Assembly: GCA_021792655.1 (NCBI GenBank)
Contig: JAJYUG010000003.1
Span: 1-51,941, forward strand
Direction of reading: 5' to 3'
Source: Thermoplasmata archaeon
GTDB lineage: Archaea; Thermoplasmatota; Thermoplasmata; Thermoplasmatales; Thermoplasmataceae
Length of the DNA: 51,941 bases
The position numbers and the translations under genes are program-made. The notes below the pieces were generated by a model, which saw nothing but the letters and a program-made list of their open reading frames with translations, was not told the DNA's origin and made no database searches. Below are positions 1 through 10,411 of this stretch, piece after piece (within the stretch, counting starts at the first letter, position 1; each line of letters opens with the position of its first letter).

Positions 1-2
1 GA

Positions 3-1067
3 CTGGTGCTTGGTCCTGCAGTCCTCAATGTTCTGCAACCCAATGCTGTATTGCATGGGCTATCCGAAATAGCCCTATTCTTCATAGTGCTCCTGATAGG
101 AGTTGATGTTACTTCAGATCTTCTGACCAAGTATTCTGCCAAGGGCTGGGTTCTTACCATTTCAAGTTTTGTCATTCCTCTCATTACCATGGTTGCAATG
201 GCAGTTTTCGTGTTTCATGTTGGGCTCACTGAATCCATAGCCGTATCGATCGGCATTGGAGTTCCATCAATCTCCATCATCTCTGTTCTTGTAAACAGGT
301 ATTCACTACTCAAGAGCCCGAGTGGAAATCACATCCTTGCCAGCGTCGTTATAACAGATGTAATGGCGTTCGTGCTTCTTTCTGCAATAATTGACCCTCA
401 GAGGATAGTAGAAAAGATGGTCGGAATTTCCATCCTCATAATTATAATCCTGCTGCTTGACAGGATAATAAAGAAGCATTCTACAGAGATTGTCGACTTC
501 TTCATGAGACTGCATGCCACAGAGAGAGGAGAAGAGATAATTTTCGGCCTTATCATAATATGGGGACTCCTTGTTTCCGCTATTCTGGACATCATAGGGA
601 TTTCTTATGTTCTGGGAGCCCTGTTTTCAGGCTTAATCGTCAGCGAGGTCATAGTTGGAAAAGATCTCATCGGGATAATCAGGAGAACGCTGAACAGGCT
701 AAATGAGAGTTTTTTCATTCCCATATTTTTCACCATCGCCGGCCTGGACGCCACTATTCCTAAACTTTCATATTTCCCCATCTTAATTGCCCTGGTTGCG
801 ATCAGTGGAGCCGTTGGGGGGACACTTACTTATTATTCGAGCAGAAAGTTGATGAATGACATAAATCCAAGAACAACCATGGCGATTTTAGGAGGGAGGG
901 GAGCCGTAGGAATAATCATTGGCGCTGTTGCATTTCAGGATGGTGTCATTGGAAGTGACCTCTACTCTCTTGTTATCTTTGGATCCATCATACTTTCCCT
1001 GATTATGCCATTGCTTGCGGACAAGAGAGACAAGCTCGGCAAACTGGACAAATCAGCTGAATACTAG
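3..1067 (+). CDS. Kef/NhaP-type cation:proton antiporter, 5' truncated by window edge
   Basis: Polytopic protein with GALFSGLIVSE, IFFTIAGLDA and ILGGRGAVGIIIG motifs typical of CPA2 antiporters; frame open to window start. Confidence 0.8.
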   Translation: MVLGPAVLNVLQPNAVLHGLSEIALFFIVLLIGVDVTSDLLTKYSAKGWVLTISSFVIPLITMVAMAVFVFHVGLTESIAVSIGIGVPSISIISVLVNRYSLLKSPSGNHILASVVITDVMAFVLLSAIIDPQRIVEKMVGISILIIIILLLDRIIKKHSTEIVDFFMRLHATERGEEIIFGLIIIWGLLVSAILDIIGISYVLGALFSGLIVSEVIVGKDLIGIIRRTLNRLNESFFIPIFFTIAGLDATIPKLSYFPILIALVAISGAVGGTLTYYSSRKLMNDINPRTTMAILGGRGAVGIIIGAVAFQDGVIGSDLYSLVIFGSIILSLIMPLLADKRDKLGKLDKSAEY

Positions 1068-1180
1068 AACCCCTGACAGCAATCAAGAAATATTGTATGC
1101 CCGCAAACGGGACAGGCAGGATTGTGCCTGAATGAATAGCACGCATTACAGCCACATTCCGACGAACAATCGCTGCACAT
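1064..1180 (-). CDS. 38-aa Cys-rich microprotein (MCSDCSSECGCNACYSFRHNPACPVCGHTIFLDCCQGF), putative zinc/metal binding
   Basis: Manual translation; ATG to TAG, 9 Cys and 2 His including CPVCGH; starts 12 nt after the nrdJ stop on the same strand. Below the ORF-track length cutoff. Confidence 0.55.
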   Translation of the reverse strand: MCSDCSSECGCNACYSFRHNPACPVCGHTIFLDCCQGF

Positions 1181-1192
1181 AAAAATATTGAA

Positions 1193-4100
1193 TTATTTGT
1201 CACATTTTCCGGTGGGGCATGCAGGGTCAAAGGTTGAGTCGAGCTTGAGATATTTATCCGGAACCTTTGCTATGAGTTCCATGACACTTTCCTCCTCAGT
1301 TACCTTTTTCTCAGCCTTCTTCTTCTCGACCTTCTGCTCCGGCTCCTTCCTGCTGGCGGTGCCTGTGTACAAAACCTGCTGTGTCTTGCTCTGATCCCTG
1401 TAGACGGTTATTCCCTTGCAGTGAAGATCCTTTGCCATCCTGTATGCTTTTCCGATGTCGTCTGGGGATGCATCCGACGGGAGATTAATTGTCTTGGATA
1501 CGCCGGAGTCACAGTATCTCTGGAATGTAGCCTGCATGAGCACATGCCACTCTGGTTCTATCTCGTGCGCAGTTACGAACAGCCTCTTTATTTCAGGGTC
1601 GATGTCAATGTCATGTAAATTTCCGGTTTTGGCGACTTCTCTCATCAGTTCTTCAGAATACAGGTTTTTCGCCCTGAGCATTTCCTCGAAGAGTGGGTTT
1701 ACCTCTATGAGTTCCTGCCCGTTAAGCACATGTCTTACGAATGCAATAGCGAACAGGGGCTCTATTGATGAAGAGCAACCCGCTATTATTGATATGGTTC
1801 CAGTTGGAGCAATGGTTGTAGTGGTTGAATTCCTCATCTTTATTCCCTGCTCTTCCCATTTCGACCCATACCATCCCGGAAACACTCCTCTCTCCTCTGC
1901 AAGTATCTTTGATTCTTCGTGAGACTCGTCCTGAAGGAATGCCATCATCCTTTCGCCCATAACAAGCGCATCACCGCTGTTATATGGTATACCAAGCTTG
2001 ATTAGCATGTCCGCAAATCCCATCACTCCAAGGCCAATTTTCCTTGTCTTCCGGGTCATGTTCTTTATCTGTACGACAGGGAACTTGTTCGCATCGACGA
2101 CATTGTCAAGGAATCTGGTCGATAATCTTATGATCTTCCTCAACCTCTCGTAATCAATGTCGCCGTCCTTTACAAACTTAGCAAGGTTAATCGATCCAAG
2201 ATTGCAGGATTCGTAGGGCATAAGCGGCTGTTCGCCACAGTTATGAACTACCAAACCATTGCCTAAAAAGGAGTGGGAAACAGGTTCTATCATATCGAAC
2301 ACTTCTTCCATTCCATCATAAGTAATTGATTCGACAGTAGCGATCCATTTAACTTCCAGCGCACCTTGGGTATACAGGGTCGAAATAGAGCGCAGCTTAT
2401 TACTCTTTCGCTCGGAAAGCATTCCTATTTCATCAGCATATTTTTGCATGTTCTTACCGCTTATGACTAATTCATGGAACGGTTGACAAGAATAGACCTT
2501 TGGTTTTCTGTCAGGACCAGGTAAATTCGCCATTCTAGCTGGTTTTCTGCTAAGGTAGACTCTACTATATATTCCGAAGTTAAGCAGGAGTAATTGAATT
2601 TCGTTAAGAAGGTCTTCGCTGTTTGACGCGAGTCTAACACTACGTGTTGAAGTACTCACAGGAGACACAGTACCATCTGCCTCGAAGAGACCCTGTAGAA
2701 ACCCTCTTTGCATTTCCCTGCTTCCGGTCATTACAGAGTCAGGAACACGGAGCTTATTTTCTCCGAGACCAACCTGTATCGCATACTCTTTTAGCCTTTC
2801 GGATGCGACTGAAGATAGGTTTCTGCTTTCAATATTGACAACGCCAACTTCGTATTCACGATTGTTAGAGGATTTTCTGACTATCTTGTTGACGTATTCC
2901 GCAAATTGTGGAGCAAGGGGGCGGTCTGTATTGTAAAATGACAGCACTGCTCTCTTGTTTCCTGGTCCTTTATTTATGTGACCATCACCCACAAGCCATC
3001 CAAGTACACGTCCTTCCTCAAGGTTACCCTCATCTCCGAAGGCTCCTCCATTGTTCATGATACGGATCTTTTCCCCGATGTTCAGATCTCCTGCCTTCAC
3101 CCAGCCTCTCTCGTCACTGTATACAAGGTGATCGCTTGTCAACCTGATTTTGAAACCTTCCTTGGTCTTGAGTTTCATGACAGGTTTCACCCCGGTCATG
3201 AAAACATTGGAAGCGTGCTGTATCTTTCTTTTGGAATTCCTGCTATCGGTGATGACATCCACAGGATTTCCTTCCAGATACAGATCTCTTGCTCTTCTTA
3301 TCCCACTTGAGGTATATATGAACGTATCACCAGTTATACACGGGTTTGTAGCCTCTATCTCGCTTATGTGAGAGACAGGGTTCTTCCTGTTTATTTCGTC
3401 AAGGAATATGAGGCCAGGATCAGCCGTCTTCCATGCCTGGTTTATTATGGTATCCCACATGGTGCTTGCCTTGATCCTGCCGGTGACCCTGCCATCCCTC
3501 GGGTTCTTGAGTTCTACGTAGCCATCAGAATCAAGCTTCTCGAAGAACTCATCTGTCATGCCAACAGATATGTTGAAATTGCTGAGTATGGTGTTCTCCG
3601 CGTCCTTGCTCAGGATGAAATCCATGATATCCGGATGATCATACCTGAGTATCCCCATATTGGCGCCCCTTCTTTTTCCGCCCTGCTTTATAACATCGGT
3701 AGTCGTATCGAATATCCTCATGAAAGATACCGGGCCGGATGCAACGCCCTTTGTCGAACCAACAATGTCATCCTTTCCGCGAAGCCTGGAGAATGAGAAC
3801 CCGGTTCCACCGCCGGATTTGTGTATCTCTGCTGTGTATTTCAGTGCGCTGAAAATTCCATCGACACTGTCATCAACGGGCAGCACGAAGCATGCCGAAA
3901 GCTGGCCGAGTCTTGCCCCGGCATTCATCATGGTAGGTGAATTGGGAACGTATTCGAGGTTGAGCATCATTTCTTCATATTCATTGATCATTTCCTCGAA
4001 GCTTGTTGGCTTGGTGTAAATGAAATTCAGGAACTCGTCAAATGTCCCCTTGAGCTGACCCTCCTTGGCCAGTTCATCGAATCCCCTGTTGAGCACCTCT

Positions 4101-4642
4101 ATCTGAGTCTTTGAAAGGGCAGAAATCTTCTTCCCGTTTTCCGGTAGCTTTCCGGTGAGCTGATAGGTTCTGTACTCATAGAGAGCGTCTATGATCCCTA
4201 CATGGCTGGCAACTCTCCTGAACATCTGCCTGGGCGTTTCTATTATCTTCCCTTCCTCGTCCTTGAGAAGGTACCTGGCCTCAAGCACCTTGATTGCGTT
4301 TATTGACAGTTTAAGGTCATCTTTTACACCTATGGATGCCTTCTCGTCGCGGATGATTCTCCTCCTTTCCCTGTACAGTATGTAGGCCTTTGCCACTTCC
4401 ACAAACGACTGGTCATTGCTTGAGTATCCCATGAGGGCACTTTCTACCTTGTCCTGTATCTGTTCCACCGTTGGTTTCTGAGTTATTTTTGAAATTTCAC
4501 TTACTGCTCTCTTTGCTACTTCTTCGGCATCCTTCATTGTGCCTACTTTGACTGAAAGCATTGCCTTGTATATTGCCCTGATAATCTTCCCTTCGTCGAA
4601 GGAAGCCTCCGTCCCATCTCTTTTGATAATAGTCTTAATCAT
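1193..4642 (-). CDS. nrdJ: adenosylcobalamin-dependent (class II) ribonucleoside-diphosphate reductase with intein
   Basis: N-terminal ATP-cone, [42 protein letters not shown], and C-terminal ACPTGKCDK motifs. Confidence 0.95.
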   Translation of the reverse strand: MIKTIIKRDGTEASFDEGKIIRAIYKAMLSVKVGTMKDAEEVAKRAVSEISKITQKPTVEQIQDKVESALMGYSSNDQSFVEVAKAYILYRERRRIIRDEKASIGVKDDLKLSINAIKVLEARYLLKDEEGKIIETPRQMFRRVASHVGIIDALYEYRTYQLTGKLPENGKKISALSKTQIEVLNRGFDELAKEGQLKGTFDEFLNFIYTKPTSFEEMINEYEEMMLNLEYVPNSPTMMNAGARLGQLSACFVLPVDDSVDGIFSALKYTAEIHKSGGGTGFSFSRLRGKDDIVGSTKGVASGPVSFMRIFDTTTDVIKQGGKRRGANMGILRYDHPDIMDFILSKDAENTILSNFNISVGMTDEFFEKLDSDGYVELKNPRDGRVTGRIKASTMWDTIINQAWKTADPGLIFLDEINRKNPVSHISEIEATNPCITGDTFIYTSSGIRRARDLYLEGNPVDVITDSRNSKRKIQHASNVFMTGVKPVMKLKTKEGFKIRLTSDHLVYSDERGWVKAGDLNIGEKIRIMNNGGAFGDEGNLEEGRVLGWLVGDGHINKGPGNKRAVLSFYNTDRPLAPQFAEYVNKIVRKSSNNREYEVGVVNIESRNLSSVASERLKEYAIQVGLGENKLRVPDSVMTGSREMQRGFLQGLFEADGTVSPVSTSTRSVRLASNSEDLLNEIQLLLLNFGIYSRVYLSRKPARMANLPGPDRKPKVYSCQPFHELVISGKNMQKYADEIGMLSERKSNKLRSISTLYTQGALEVKWIATVESITYDGMEEVFDMIEPVSHSFLGNGLVVHNCGEQPLMPYESCNLGSINLAKFVKDGDIDYERLRKIIRLSTRFLDNVVDANKFPVVQIKNMTRKTRKIGLGVMGFADMLIKLGIPYNSGDALVMGERMMAFLQDESHEESKILAEERGVFPGWYGSKWEEQGIKMRNSTTTTIAPTGTISIIAGCSSSIEPLFAIAFVRHVLNGQELIEVNPLFEEMLRAKNLYSEELMREVAKTGNLHDIDIDPEIKRLFVTAHEIEPEWHVLMQATFQRYCDSGVSKTINLPSDASPDDIGKAYRMAKDLHCKGITVYRDQSKTQQVLYTGTASRKEPEQKVEKKKAEKKVTEEESVMELIAKVPDKYLKLDSTFDPACPTGKCDK
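2240..3340 (-). mobile_element. In-frame intein (367 aa) with LAGLIDADG homing endonuclease domain inserted in NrdJ
   Basis: Begins [10 protein letters not shown] after ATNP, ends GNGLVVHN before [14 protein letters not shown] and [11 protein letters not shown] dodecapeptide motifs. Confidence 0.93.
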
Positions 4643-4755
4643 TGGTTCACCCGGAAGATCGCGAAAACATTCTCTTCCTTACACATAAACATCTTAACGG
4701 TATATTTTACTTTATTCACTGGATTAACTACTTTGATTCAGTTCGTAAACATATT

Positions 4756-4812
4756 TGATCAAACCAGTGATCAATATCTGTGATCATATCTATTTCTATG
4801 TTGGTGACCAAC
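4756..4812. promoter_or_regulatory. Cluster of palindromes between nrdJ and ftcD: TGATCA at 4756, 4768, 4781 and GTTGGTGACCAAC at 4800-4812
   Basis: Direct reading; three TGATCA copies spaced 12-13 nt and a perfect odd palindrome in a divergent intergenic region. Confidence 0.4.
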
Positions 4813-4923
4813 TAGCATTCGAAGGTCACTGTTCCAGAATATGTCGCAATTCCCGCCAGTTAATTTCTAACGCTTATATAAGTATATAAAGATGTAACAG
4901 ACCTGCACCGATAAGGAGAGCAT

Positions 4924-5028
4924 ATGGGTAAGGCATCTCGTGGCTGCTTACCCATGAAGGCACTGATCATCCGGGTTTTGCGTAGATTCATTAAATCAGA
5001 GCGGATTCTGATGCATGAAAACCGTTGA
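4924..5028 (+). CDS. 34-aa small ORF / possible leader peptide upstream of and overlapping ftcD (MGKASRGCLPMKALIIRVLRRFIKSERILMHENR)
   Basis: TATA-like cttatataag at 4873-4882, SD-like AAGGAGAG just before ATG, stop TGA overlaps the ftcD start. Confidence 0.45.
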   Translation: MGKASRGCLPMKALIIRVLRRFIKSERILMHENR

Positions 5029-5914
5029 ATGTGTTCCAAACTTCAGCGAAGGCAAAAACAGGGCGCTCGTTGACCAGATCGTTTCTGAGATAACTAAGGT
5101 CGATACTGTGAAACTTCTTGACGTGGAACTTGATCCAAACCATAACAGGTCAGTAGTTTCGTTTGTAGTATCATATGAAAATGCAGTAAAAGCCGCATTT
5201 GCAGGGATAAGGAAGGCCTCTGAGCTGATAGACATGACGAAGCATAGCGGGGAACACCCAAGATTCGGCGCCTCAGATGTGATTCCGTTCATACCGATTT
5301 CCGGAACGACGCTGGAGGATTGCGTTAAACTTGCCCTGGATCTGGGAAAAATGGTGGGGGAACAGCTTAATATTCCAGTCTACCTGTATGGATCTGCCGC
5401 AAGATCTGAGGCAAGAAGGAATCTGGAGGACATCAGGAACAAGAGCTTCCAGTATGAACAGCTCTCGGTTGCCATCAGCAGTGAAGAATGGAAGCCTGAC
5501 TTCGGACCCTCAAAGATGGGCACCGCAGGAGCCTCAATAATTGGCGCCAGGGATTTCCTGATCGCCTACAACGTTAACCTGAACAGCAGGGACATATCGG
5601 TGGGCAAGAAGATCGCAAGGGCGCTGAGAGCAAGGGATGGTGGACTCACCTTCGTAAAGGCGCTTGCATTTAACCTCGAGGATAAAGGGATGGTACAGAT
5701 ATCCATGAACCTCACCAGCTTCAGGAAGACTCCAATATACCGTGCGTTTGAGATGGTGAAACTTGAAGCGTCCAGATACGGGATCAGTGTTGCTGAATCT
5801 GAGATTGTAGGTCTAGTTCCCATGGATGCCATAACGGAGACAGCTCAGTTCTACCTTCAGCTGAATGGCTTCAGTACGGCTCAGATTTTTGAGAAGAAAA
5901 TGTGGGGTGATTAA
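5015..5914 (+). CDS. ftcD: glutamate formimidoyltransferase
   Basis: MKTVECVPNFSEGKN, HPRFGASDVIPFIPI, KPDFGP signature of the formiminotransferase domain. Confidence 0.92.
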   Translation: MKTVECVPNFSEGKNRALVDQIVSEITKVDTVKLLDVELDPNHNRSVVSFVVSYENAVKAAFAGIRKASELIDMTKHSGEHPRFGASDVIPFIPISGTTLEDCVKLALDLGKMVGEQLNIPVYLYGSAARSEARRNLEDIRNKSFQYEQLSVAISSEEWKPDFGPSKMGTAGASIIGARDFLIAYNVNLNSRDISVGKKIARALRARDGGLTFVKALAFNLEDKGMVQISMNLTSFRKTPIYRAFEMVKLEASRYGISVAESEIVGLVPMDAITETAQFYLQLNGFSTAQIFEKKMWGD

Positions 5915-6533
5915 TCTGGAAGATCTTGATAGTTTCATGAACAGGTTGGCCAGCGGATCTCCTGCTCCGGGAGGTGGCGCGGCAAGTGCACTGGTGTCTG
6001 TTGTAGCGTCTTCTCTTGCCTCAATGGTTTCCGCTTTGACCATTAACAAAAAAGGTTACGAGGCTGAAAAGGCAAGGATGCAGGAAATTGAAAAGACTGC
6101 AGCCGACACATCCACAAGGTTGCGGAACCTGATGAAAGAGGATGAGGCAGCCTTCAACCTTATAGTAACTGCATGGGGACTGCCAAAGGGATCAGACGCG
6201 GAAAAGGCAAGGAGGAAGGAGGAGATAGAAAAGGCTACGCTTGTTGCCATAAACGTTCCAATCAAGATTGCCAGGGAATCACTCGCCATACTGGAAATGG
6301 CTTCCTATCTCACTGCAAGGGGCAACAAAAACGCAATCACGGACAGTGCGTGCGCTTCAGAGTTCGCAATGGCTGCCCTGAGAGGATCACTATACAATGC
6401 ACGGATAAACCTCAAATCCATATCCAACCCGGATATGAGAACAGAAATTGACGCCAAGATACGCATGATACTTGATACCGGGCTCGATCTGTACAGGGAT
6501 AATGAAGGCACAGTAAGAAAGATGCTGGCCTGA
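5907..6533 (+). CDS. fchA: formimidoyltetrahydrofolate cyclodeaminase (FTCD_C)
   Basis: LASGSPAPGGGAASALVSVVASSLASMV motif; likely GTG start at 5907 overlapping the upstream gene. Confidence 0.88.
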   Translation: MINLEDLDSFMNRLASGSPAPGGGAASALVSVVASSLASMVSALTINKKGYEAEKARMQEIEKTAADTSTRLRNLMKEDEAAFNLIVTAWGLPKGSDAEKARRKEEIEKATLVAINVPIKIARESLAILEMASYLTARGNKNAITDSACASEFAMAALRGSLYNARINLKSISNPDMRTEIDAKIRMILDTGLDLYRDNEGTVRKMLA

Positions 6534-6577
6534 TCAGGCTACAGCAATATTTTTAGCCAACCAGGCATAACTCAGCC

Positions 6578-7807
6578 ATGGAAGATGAACTGCTGGTTCA
6601 GCCTACCATGGACGATTTCCTGGCTGCAAAGAAGGAACTGGATGGGAAGATAAACAGGACGCCACTGAACTATTCCTCGACGTTCAGCAGGATTTACGGC
6701 GCCGACATTTTCTTCAAGATGGAGAATATCCAGAAAACCGGGTCATTCAAGGCAAGGGGTGCCATATTCAAAGTATCCAGGCTCACGAGCGACCAGAAAA
6801 AGAGAGGAGTAATAACCGCGAGTGCCGGAAACCATGCCCAGGGAGTGGCATATGCAGCTATGATCAACGAGATAAATGCAAAGATCGTCATGCCGGAGTA
6901 CACAGTCCCGGCAAAGGTCAATGCAGTGATGGACTACAAGGCGCAGGTGGTGCTCTCTGGCGCTGATTACAATGAAGCCCACATAAGGGCAGATGAGATA
7001 TGCAAAGCTGAGAACAGGACGTTCATAGACGCATTCAATGACCGGTGGATCATATCTGGCCAGGGTACCATAGGTCTCGAGATACTAGAGGATCAACCAG
7101 ACATCGATATCATACTCGTTCCAATCGGAGGCGGCGGACTAATATCAGGCATAGCACTGGCTGCCAAGATGTTAAAGCCCGGCATCAGGATTATCGGGAT
7201 TCAGTCAGAACAGGCAGATTCCATGAAGCAATCTGTTGCCGCAGGAAAGATAGTCCCCTATACAAGCACAAACACCATTGCAGACGGCATTTCAGTTAAA
7301 TATCCAGGAGAGCTTAATCTGCGTATCGTCCAGAAATATGTTGACGACATAGTTACCGTCAGTGACGAAAGCATTGCAATGGCGCTTTACAAGTTGCTTG
7401 AGAGAAACAAGGTTCTTGTAGAGCCTTCTGGTGCTGTAGGACTTGCAGCACTGATGGAAGGAAAGATCGAGGTAAGGGGAAAGAAAGTGGCAATAGTCCT
7501 CTCAGGAGGAAATGCCAACCTTCTGCTTCTTTCCAAGATAATATACAAGGCTATGGAGATTGAAAACCGGCTTGTAAGGATTAATTTTCAGATACCGGAC
7601 AGACCCGGTACGCTGATGAAGATAGCCACGACAATTTCATCGATAGGTGGCAATATATACCACGCGCAGGTAGACAACATGGAGAGGAGCACACCAGTCG
7701 GTTTCCAGAGTGTGAAGTTCACAGTCAATGTTAGGGGAAAAGCCCATGCCGACGAACTTATAGACAAGCTAAGGACCCTGGGCTATTCATTTGAGGTTGA
7801 AACGTGA
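6578..7807 (+). CDS. ilvA: threonine ammonia-lyase with C-terminal ACT domain
   Basis: KMENIQKTGSFKARGA PLP-lysine motif, GGGGLISG, C-terminal IPDRPGTLMKIA ACT-type segment. Confidence 0.93.
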   Translation: MEDELLVQPTMDDFLAAKKELDGKINRTPLNYSSTFSRIYGADIFFKMENIQKTGSFKARGAIFKVSRLTSDQKKRGVITASAGNHAQGVAYAAMINEINAKIVMPEYTVPAKVNAVMDYKAQVVLSGADYNEAHIRADEICKAENRTFIDAFNDRWIISGQGTIGLEILEDQPDIDIILVPIGGGGLISGIALAAKMLKPGIRIIGIQSEQADSMKQSVAAGKIVPYTSTNTIADGISVKYPGELNLRIVQKYVDDIVTVSDESIAMALYKLLERNKVLVEPSGAVGLAALMEGKIEVRGKKVAIVLSGGNANLLLLSKIIYKAMEIENRLVRINFQIPDRPGTLMKIATTISSIGGNIYHAQVDNMERSTPVGFQSVKFTVNVRGKAHADELIDKLRTLGYSFEVET

Positions 7808-7808
7808 C

Positions 7809-8087
7809 TCAATACCTGATGGAAAAACCCACATAATCAACATGCGGCAGGAGTCTCATTTCTCTTCCAGTCACCGTTGCGCCCGGAAGATCCGTACATT
7901 CATTGATTACCGCCATCACGGTCGGTTCCGGACCGCTGAAGCAAGCCTCCACTGATCCGTCCTCTGCATTCCTTATCCAGCCTGAAACTCCCTTGCTGTT
8001 AGCGACAACGGAGGCATTTCTCCTGAAATTAACACCCTGAACCTTTCCCTTGAACCTGACCTCTGCGGTTATCAGCTGCGATTCCAC
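7809..8087 (-). CDS. acyP: acylphosphatase
   Basis: KVQGVNFRRNASVVANSKGVSGWIRNAEDGSVEA matches the acylphosphatase signature. Confidence 0.93.
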   Translation of the reverse strand: MESQLITAEVRFKGKVQGVNFRRNASVVANSKGVSGWIRNAEDGSVEACFSGPEPTVMAVINECTDLPGATVTGREMRLLPHVDYVGFSIRY

Positions 8088-8091
8088 TGTT

Positions 8092-8649
8092 TCAGCTCCC
8101 TGGACGAATTGTTTCTTTACTCTTCCTGCCTATGATTCTTCCAATCTCTGCCATCTCCGCGACTCTGGTGGAGTTTGGACCCCGTATTGGAAAGCTGGCT
8201 ACATAAACCAGGGATTCATGAATGCGGGAATCCTGGAGGCCAATGCTGAATTCTTTCTTGCCGGAGAACGTGGCGTACGTAACCTTGCCGATGAAGCATA
8301 CTATCCTGGGCTTCATCGTCATGATTGCGTTATGAATCCTTGCTACCCCGTCACGCTCCTCACCCTTCAGGAGGCCAGCAGTATTGATTGTCGGCCTGTC
8401 CACAAGATTCATAAAGCCATATCTGTAAACGCCGGGGAAGTCCACTGAATACACCTTCCTGAGGTTGTCTTCATTCCTCAGATCCTCCACAGGGTTGTCG
8501 ATCAATCCCGCCCTTGAAAGAATATACCAGAAATTCTTGTTGTTTGAGAAAGGGATGCCCCTCCTGAAAGATCCGGGATGAGGGTTGATGCCAACAAAGA
8601 GTATCAAAGCATTCTCAGGCACGTTGTAAACTATCATTCTTTCCCCCAT
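8092..8649 (-). CDS. Mug/TDG-type mismatch-specific uracil-DNA glycosylase superfamily protein
   Basis: ILFVGINPHPGSFRRGIPFSNNKNFWYILSRAGL and IVCFIGKVTYATFSG. Confidence 0.82.
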   Translation of the reverse strand: MGERMIVYNVPENALILFVGINPHPGSFRRGIPFSNNKNFWYILSRAGLIDNPVEDLRNEDNLRKVYSVDFPGVYRYGFMNLVDRPTINTAGLLKGEERDGVARIHNAIMTMKPRIVCFIGKVTYATFSGKKEFSIGLQDSRIHESLVYVASFPIRGPNSTRVAEMAEIGRIIGRKSKETIRPGS

Positions 8650-9202
8650 AGGTTATATTTTCTCCGCTGACCTCTGCAAATGGCGTTAATTTATGGATGG
8701 AAAGCCTGGTCCCGCCCGTGATCTCATACACATGGTATCCCCTGACAAGCATTGCGTCCGCAATCAGCGAGCGGTGGCAGCTGAATGGGTTTCCTTCGGC
8801 GCACATTATGGCTACCCTGTTCTTTCCGGTCAGGTTCTGCAGATCCGCAAGGGCATTCCTGAACTGATCAGTCTGCATATAGTCAGCGAACCCCCTGAAG
8901 CTTTCATTGATCCATCCGCTGTTTACGGAATTTACCAGCGGTTTACGCAGTCCTCCCAGCCCTTTCATGTGAATGTACGATATGCCTGCAGCTTCAAGTT
9001 CTGTCGGCAGGGAATCTATATTGAACTCCGGCCTGTGCCGGGATTTCGGGATTGTGCGCACATCCACAAGAATATCAATACGGTTGACCTTGAGCAGCGT
9101 GAGAAATTGATCAAATGGCCTGTTTGAATAACCCACTGTGAAGAGGATTCTTTCGCTTTTACCGGTAACTGCTGAATCATCCTGCAAATCTGTCATAATC
9201 AC
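8615..9202 (-). CDS. DUF488 family protein
   Basis: FTVGYSNRPFDQFLTLLKVNRIDILVDVRTIPKSRHRPEFN and CAEGNPFSCHRSLIADAM. Confidence 0.88.
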   Translation of the reverse strand: MIMTDLQDDSAVTGKSERILFTVGYSNRPFDQFLTLLKVNRIDILVDVRTIPKSRHRPEFNIDSLPTELEAAGISYIHMKGLGGLRKPLVNSVNSGWINESFRGFADYMQTDQFRNALADLQNLTGKNRVAIMCAEGNPFSCHRSLIADAMLVRGYHVYEITGGTRLSIHKLTPFAEVSGENITYGGKNDSLQRA

Positions 9203-9245
9203 ATTGCTTTTTGTAATAAAAATAATTGTAAAAATATTGATATTG

Positions 9246-10334
9246 CTAATTCCTGCTTACAACCGTGACTATGTCCTGGTCCTTGAGGTCGTAGTCCAGG
9301 CCTGCCCTGATTTCACCCATTTTCCTGTTAGGGCCAGTCATTATGGCATACCTGAATGAGGACATCATTTCCCTGCTTATCTTCCTGCAGACATCACGTA
9401 CCTTGGAACCCTGAGTTAGAACCAGCGGCCTTTCAAAGTCCACCCTGCCTGCCTTGTCCTTTAGATAAATTCTCACGAACTGCAGGGATTCAAAAATGGC
9501 GTCCTTGAGCTTCTCGATCCCTATTCCCTTTGACGCTGAAACCTCCACAACCGCACCCCATTGCTTCTTGAGGGCTTCTATCCTGGACTCATCGTGTGGT
9601 ATGTCTATCTTGTTAACAGCCACTATTGATGGCACATAAACAACATTCCCCTTAAGAAAGTCGATGAGGTCATCTGCCGTTATCCGTTCCCTGATGTACA
9701 GTTCCGCGTTGGTAATCTTGAATTCCTTGAGTATCTCCCGGATAGAATCCTCGTCAAGCAGCGTTCCCTTAGGCCTGTACACCTTAAGACCACCACTGTT
9801 GGTCTTCTTCAGTGAAACATTTTTCCTCTTCCTGTTGAGAACGATACCCGCTTTGTATAGCTCATTCTGTATCTTATCGACTCCCTGCGTCTGGACATCC
9901 ACGACTATGACTATGAGATCAGCGCTTCTTACCGTACTCAGAATTTCCCTGCCTCGCCCGGAGCCTGAAGCTGCATTTTCTATTATGCCTGGAAGATCAA
10001 GGATCTGCACCCTTGCACCGTTGATCTCCAAAATTCCTGGAATCACACGGAGTGTTGTGAATGCAAAGTTACCCACTTCACTGTCAGAATCCGTAAGCTT
10101 GTTCAGGAGGCTGCTCTTTCCGACATTTGGAAAGCCTACAAGTGCAACTGTGGCATCACCACTCTTTGGTATGGAAAACCCGGTTCCACCGTGACCCTTG
10201 TGCGACTCTGCTTCCATCTGAAGCTTGGAGATCCTTGCCTTCAGTAACCCAATATGCCTTTCAGTCGCCTTGTTGTACTGGGTTTTCTTGATCTCTTCCT
10301 CTATCTCGTGAATCCTGTCCTCTATGCCGGCCAT
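9246..10334 (-). CDS. Drg/Rbg-type GTPase with TGS domain
   Basis: GFPNVGKSSLLNKLT, LDLPGIIENAASGSGRGREIL, NKID, C-terminal TGS segment. Confidence 0.95.
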   Translation of the reverse strand: MAGIEDRIHEIEEEIKKTQYNKATERHIGLLKARISKLQMEAESHKGHGGTGFSIPKSGDATVALVGFPNVGKSSLLNKLTDSDSEVGNFAFTTLRVIPGILEINGARVQILDLPGIIENAASGSGRGREILSTVRSADLIVIVVDVQTQGVDKIQNELYKAGIVLNRKRKNVSLKKTNSGGLKVYRPKGTLLDEDSIREILKEFKITNAELYIRERITADDLIDFLKGNVVYVPSIVAVNKIDIPHDESRIEALKKQWGAVVEVSASKGIGIEKLKDAIFESLQFVRIYLKDKAGRVDFERPLVLTQGSKVRDVCRKISREMMSSFRYAIMTGPNRKMGEIRAGLDYDLKDQDIVTVVSRN

Positions 10335-10411
10335 TTGCTGTACAACGATACCATCGAATTACTTTAAGTTGACTGATTCACACATGGGAGGCTTGGTTTT
10401 TCCATCAGGCT

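Noticed and set aside
2978-3796. Plus-strand ORFs (2978..3310, 3150..3371, 3368..3796 and similar) opposite nrdJ
   Set aside because: Antisense shadow ORFs of a clearly coding reading frame; no recognisable motifs.
9664-10194. 176-aa plus-strand ORF opposite the Drg GTPase
   Set aside because: Shadow ORF; Ser-rich low-information translation and strong coding evidence on the minus strand.
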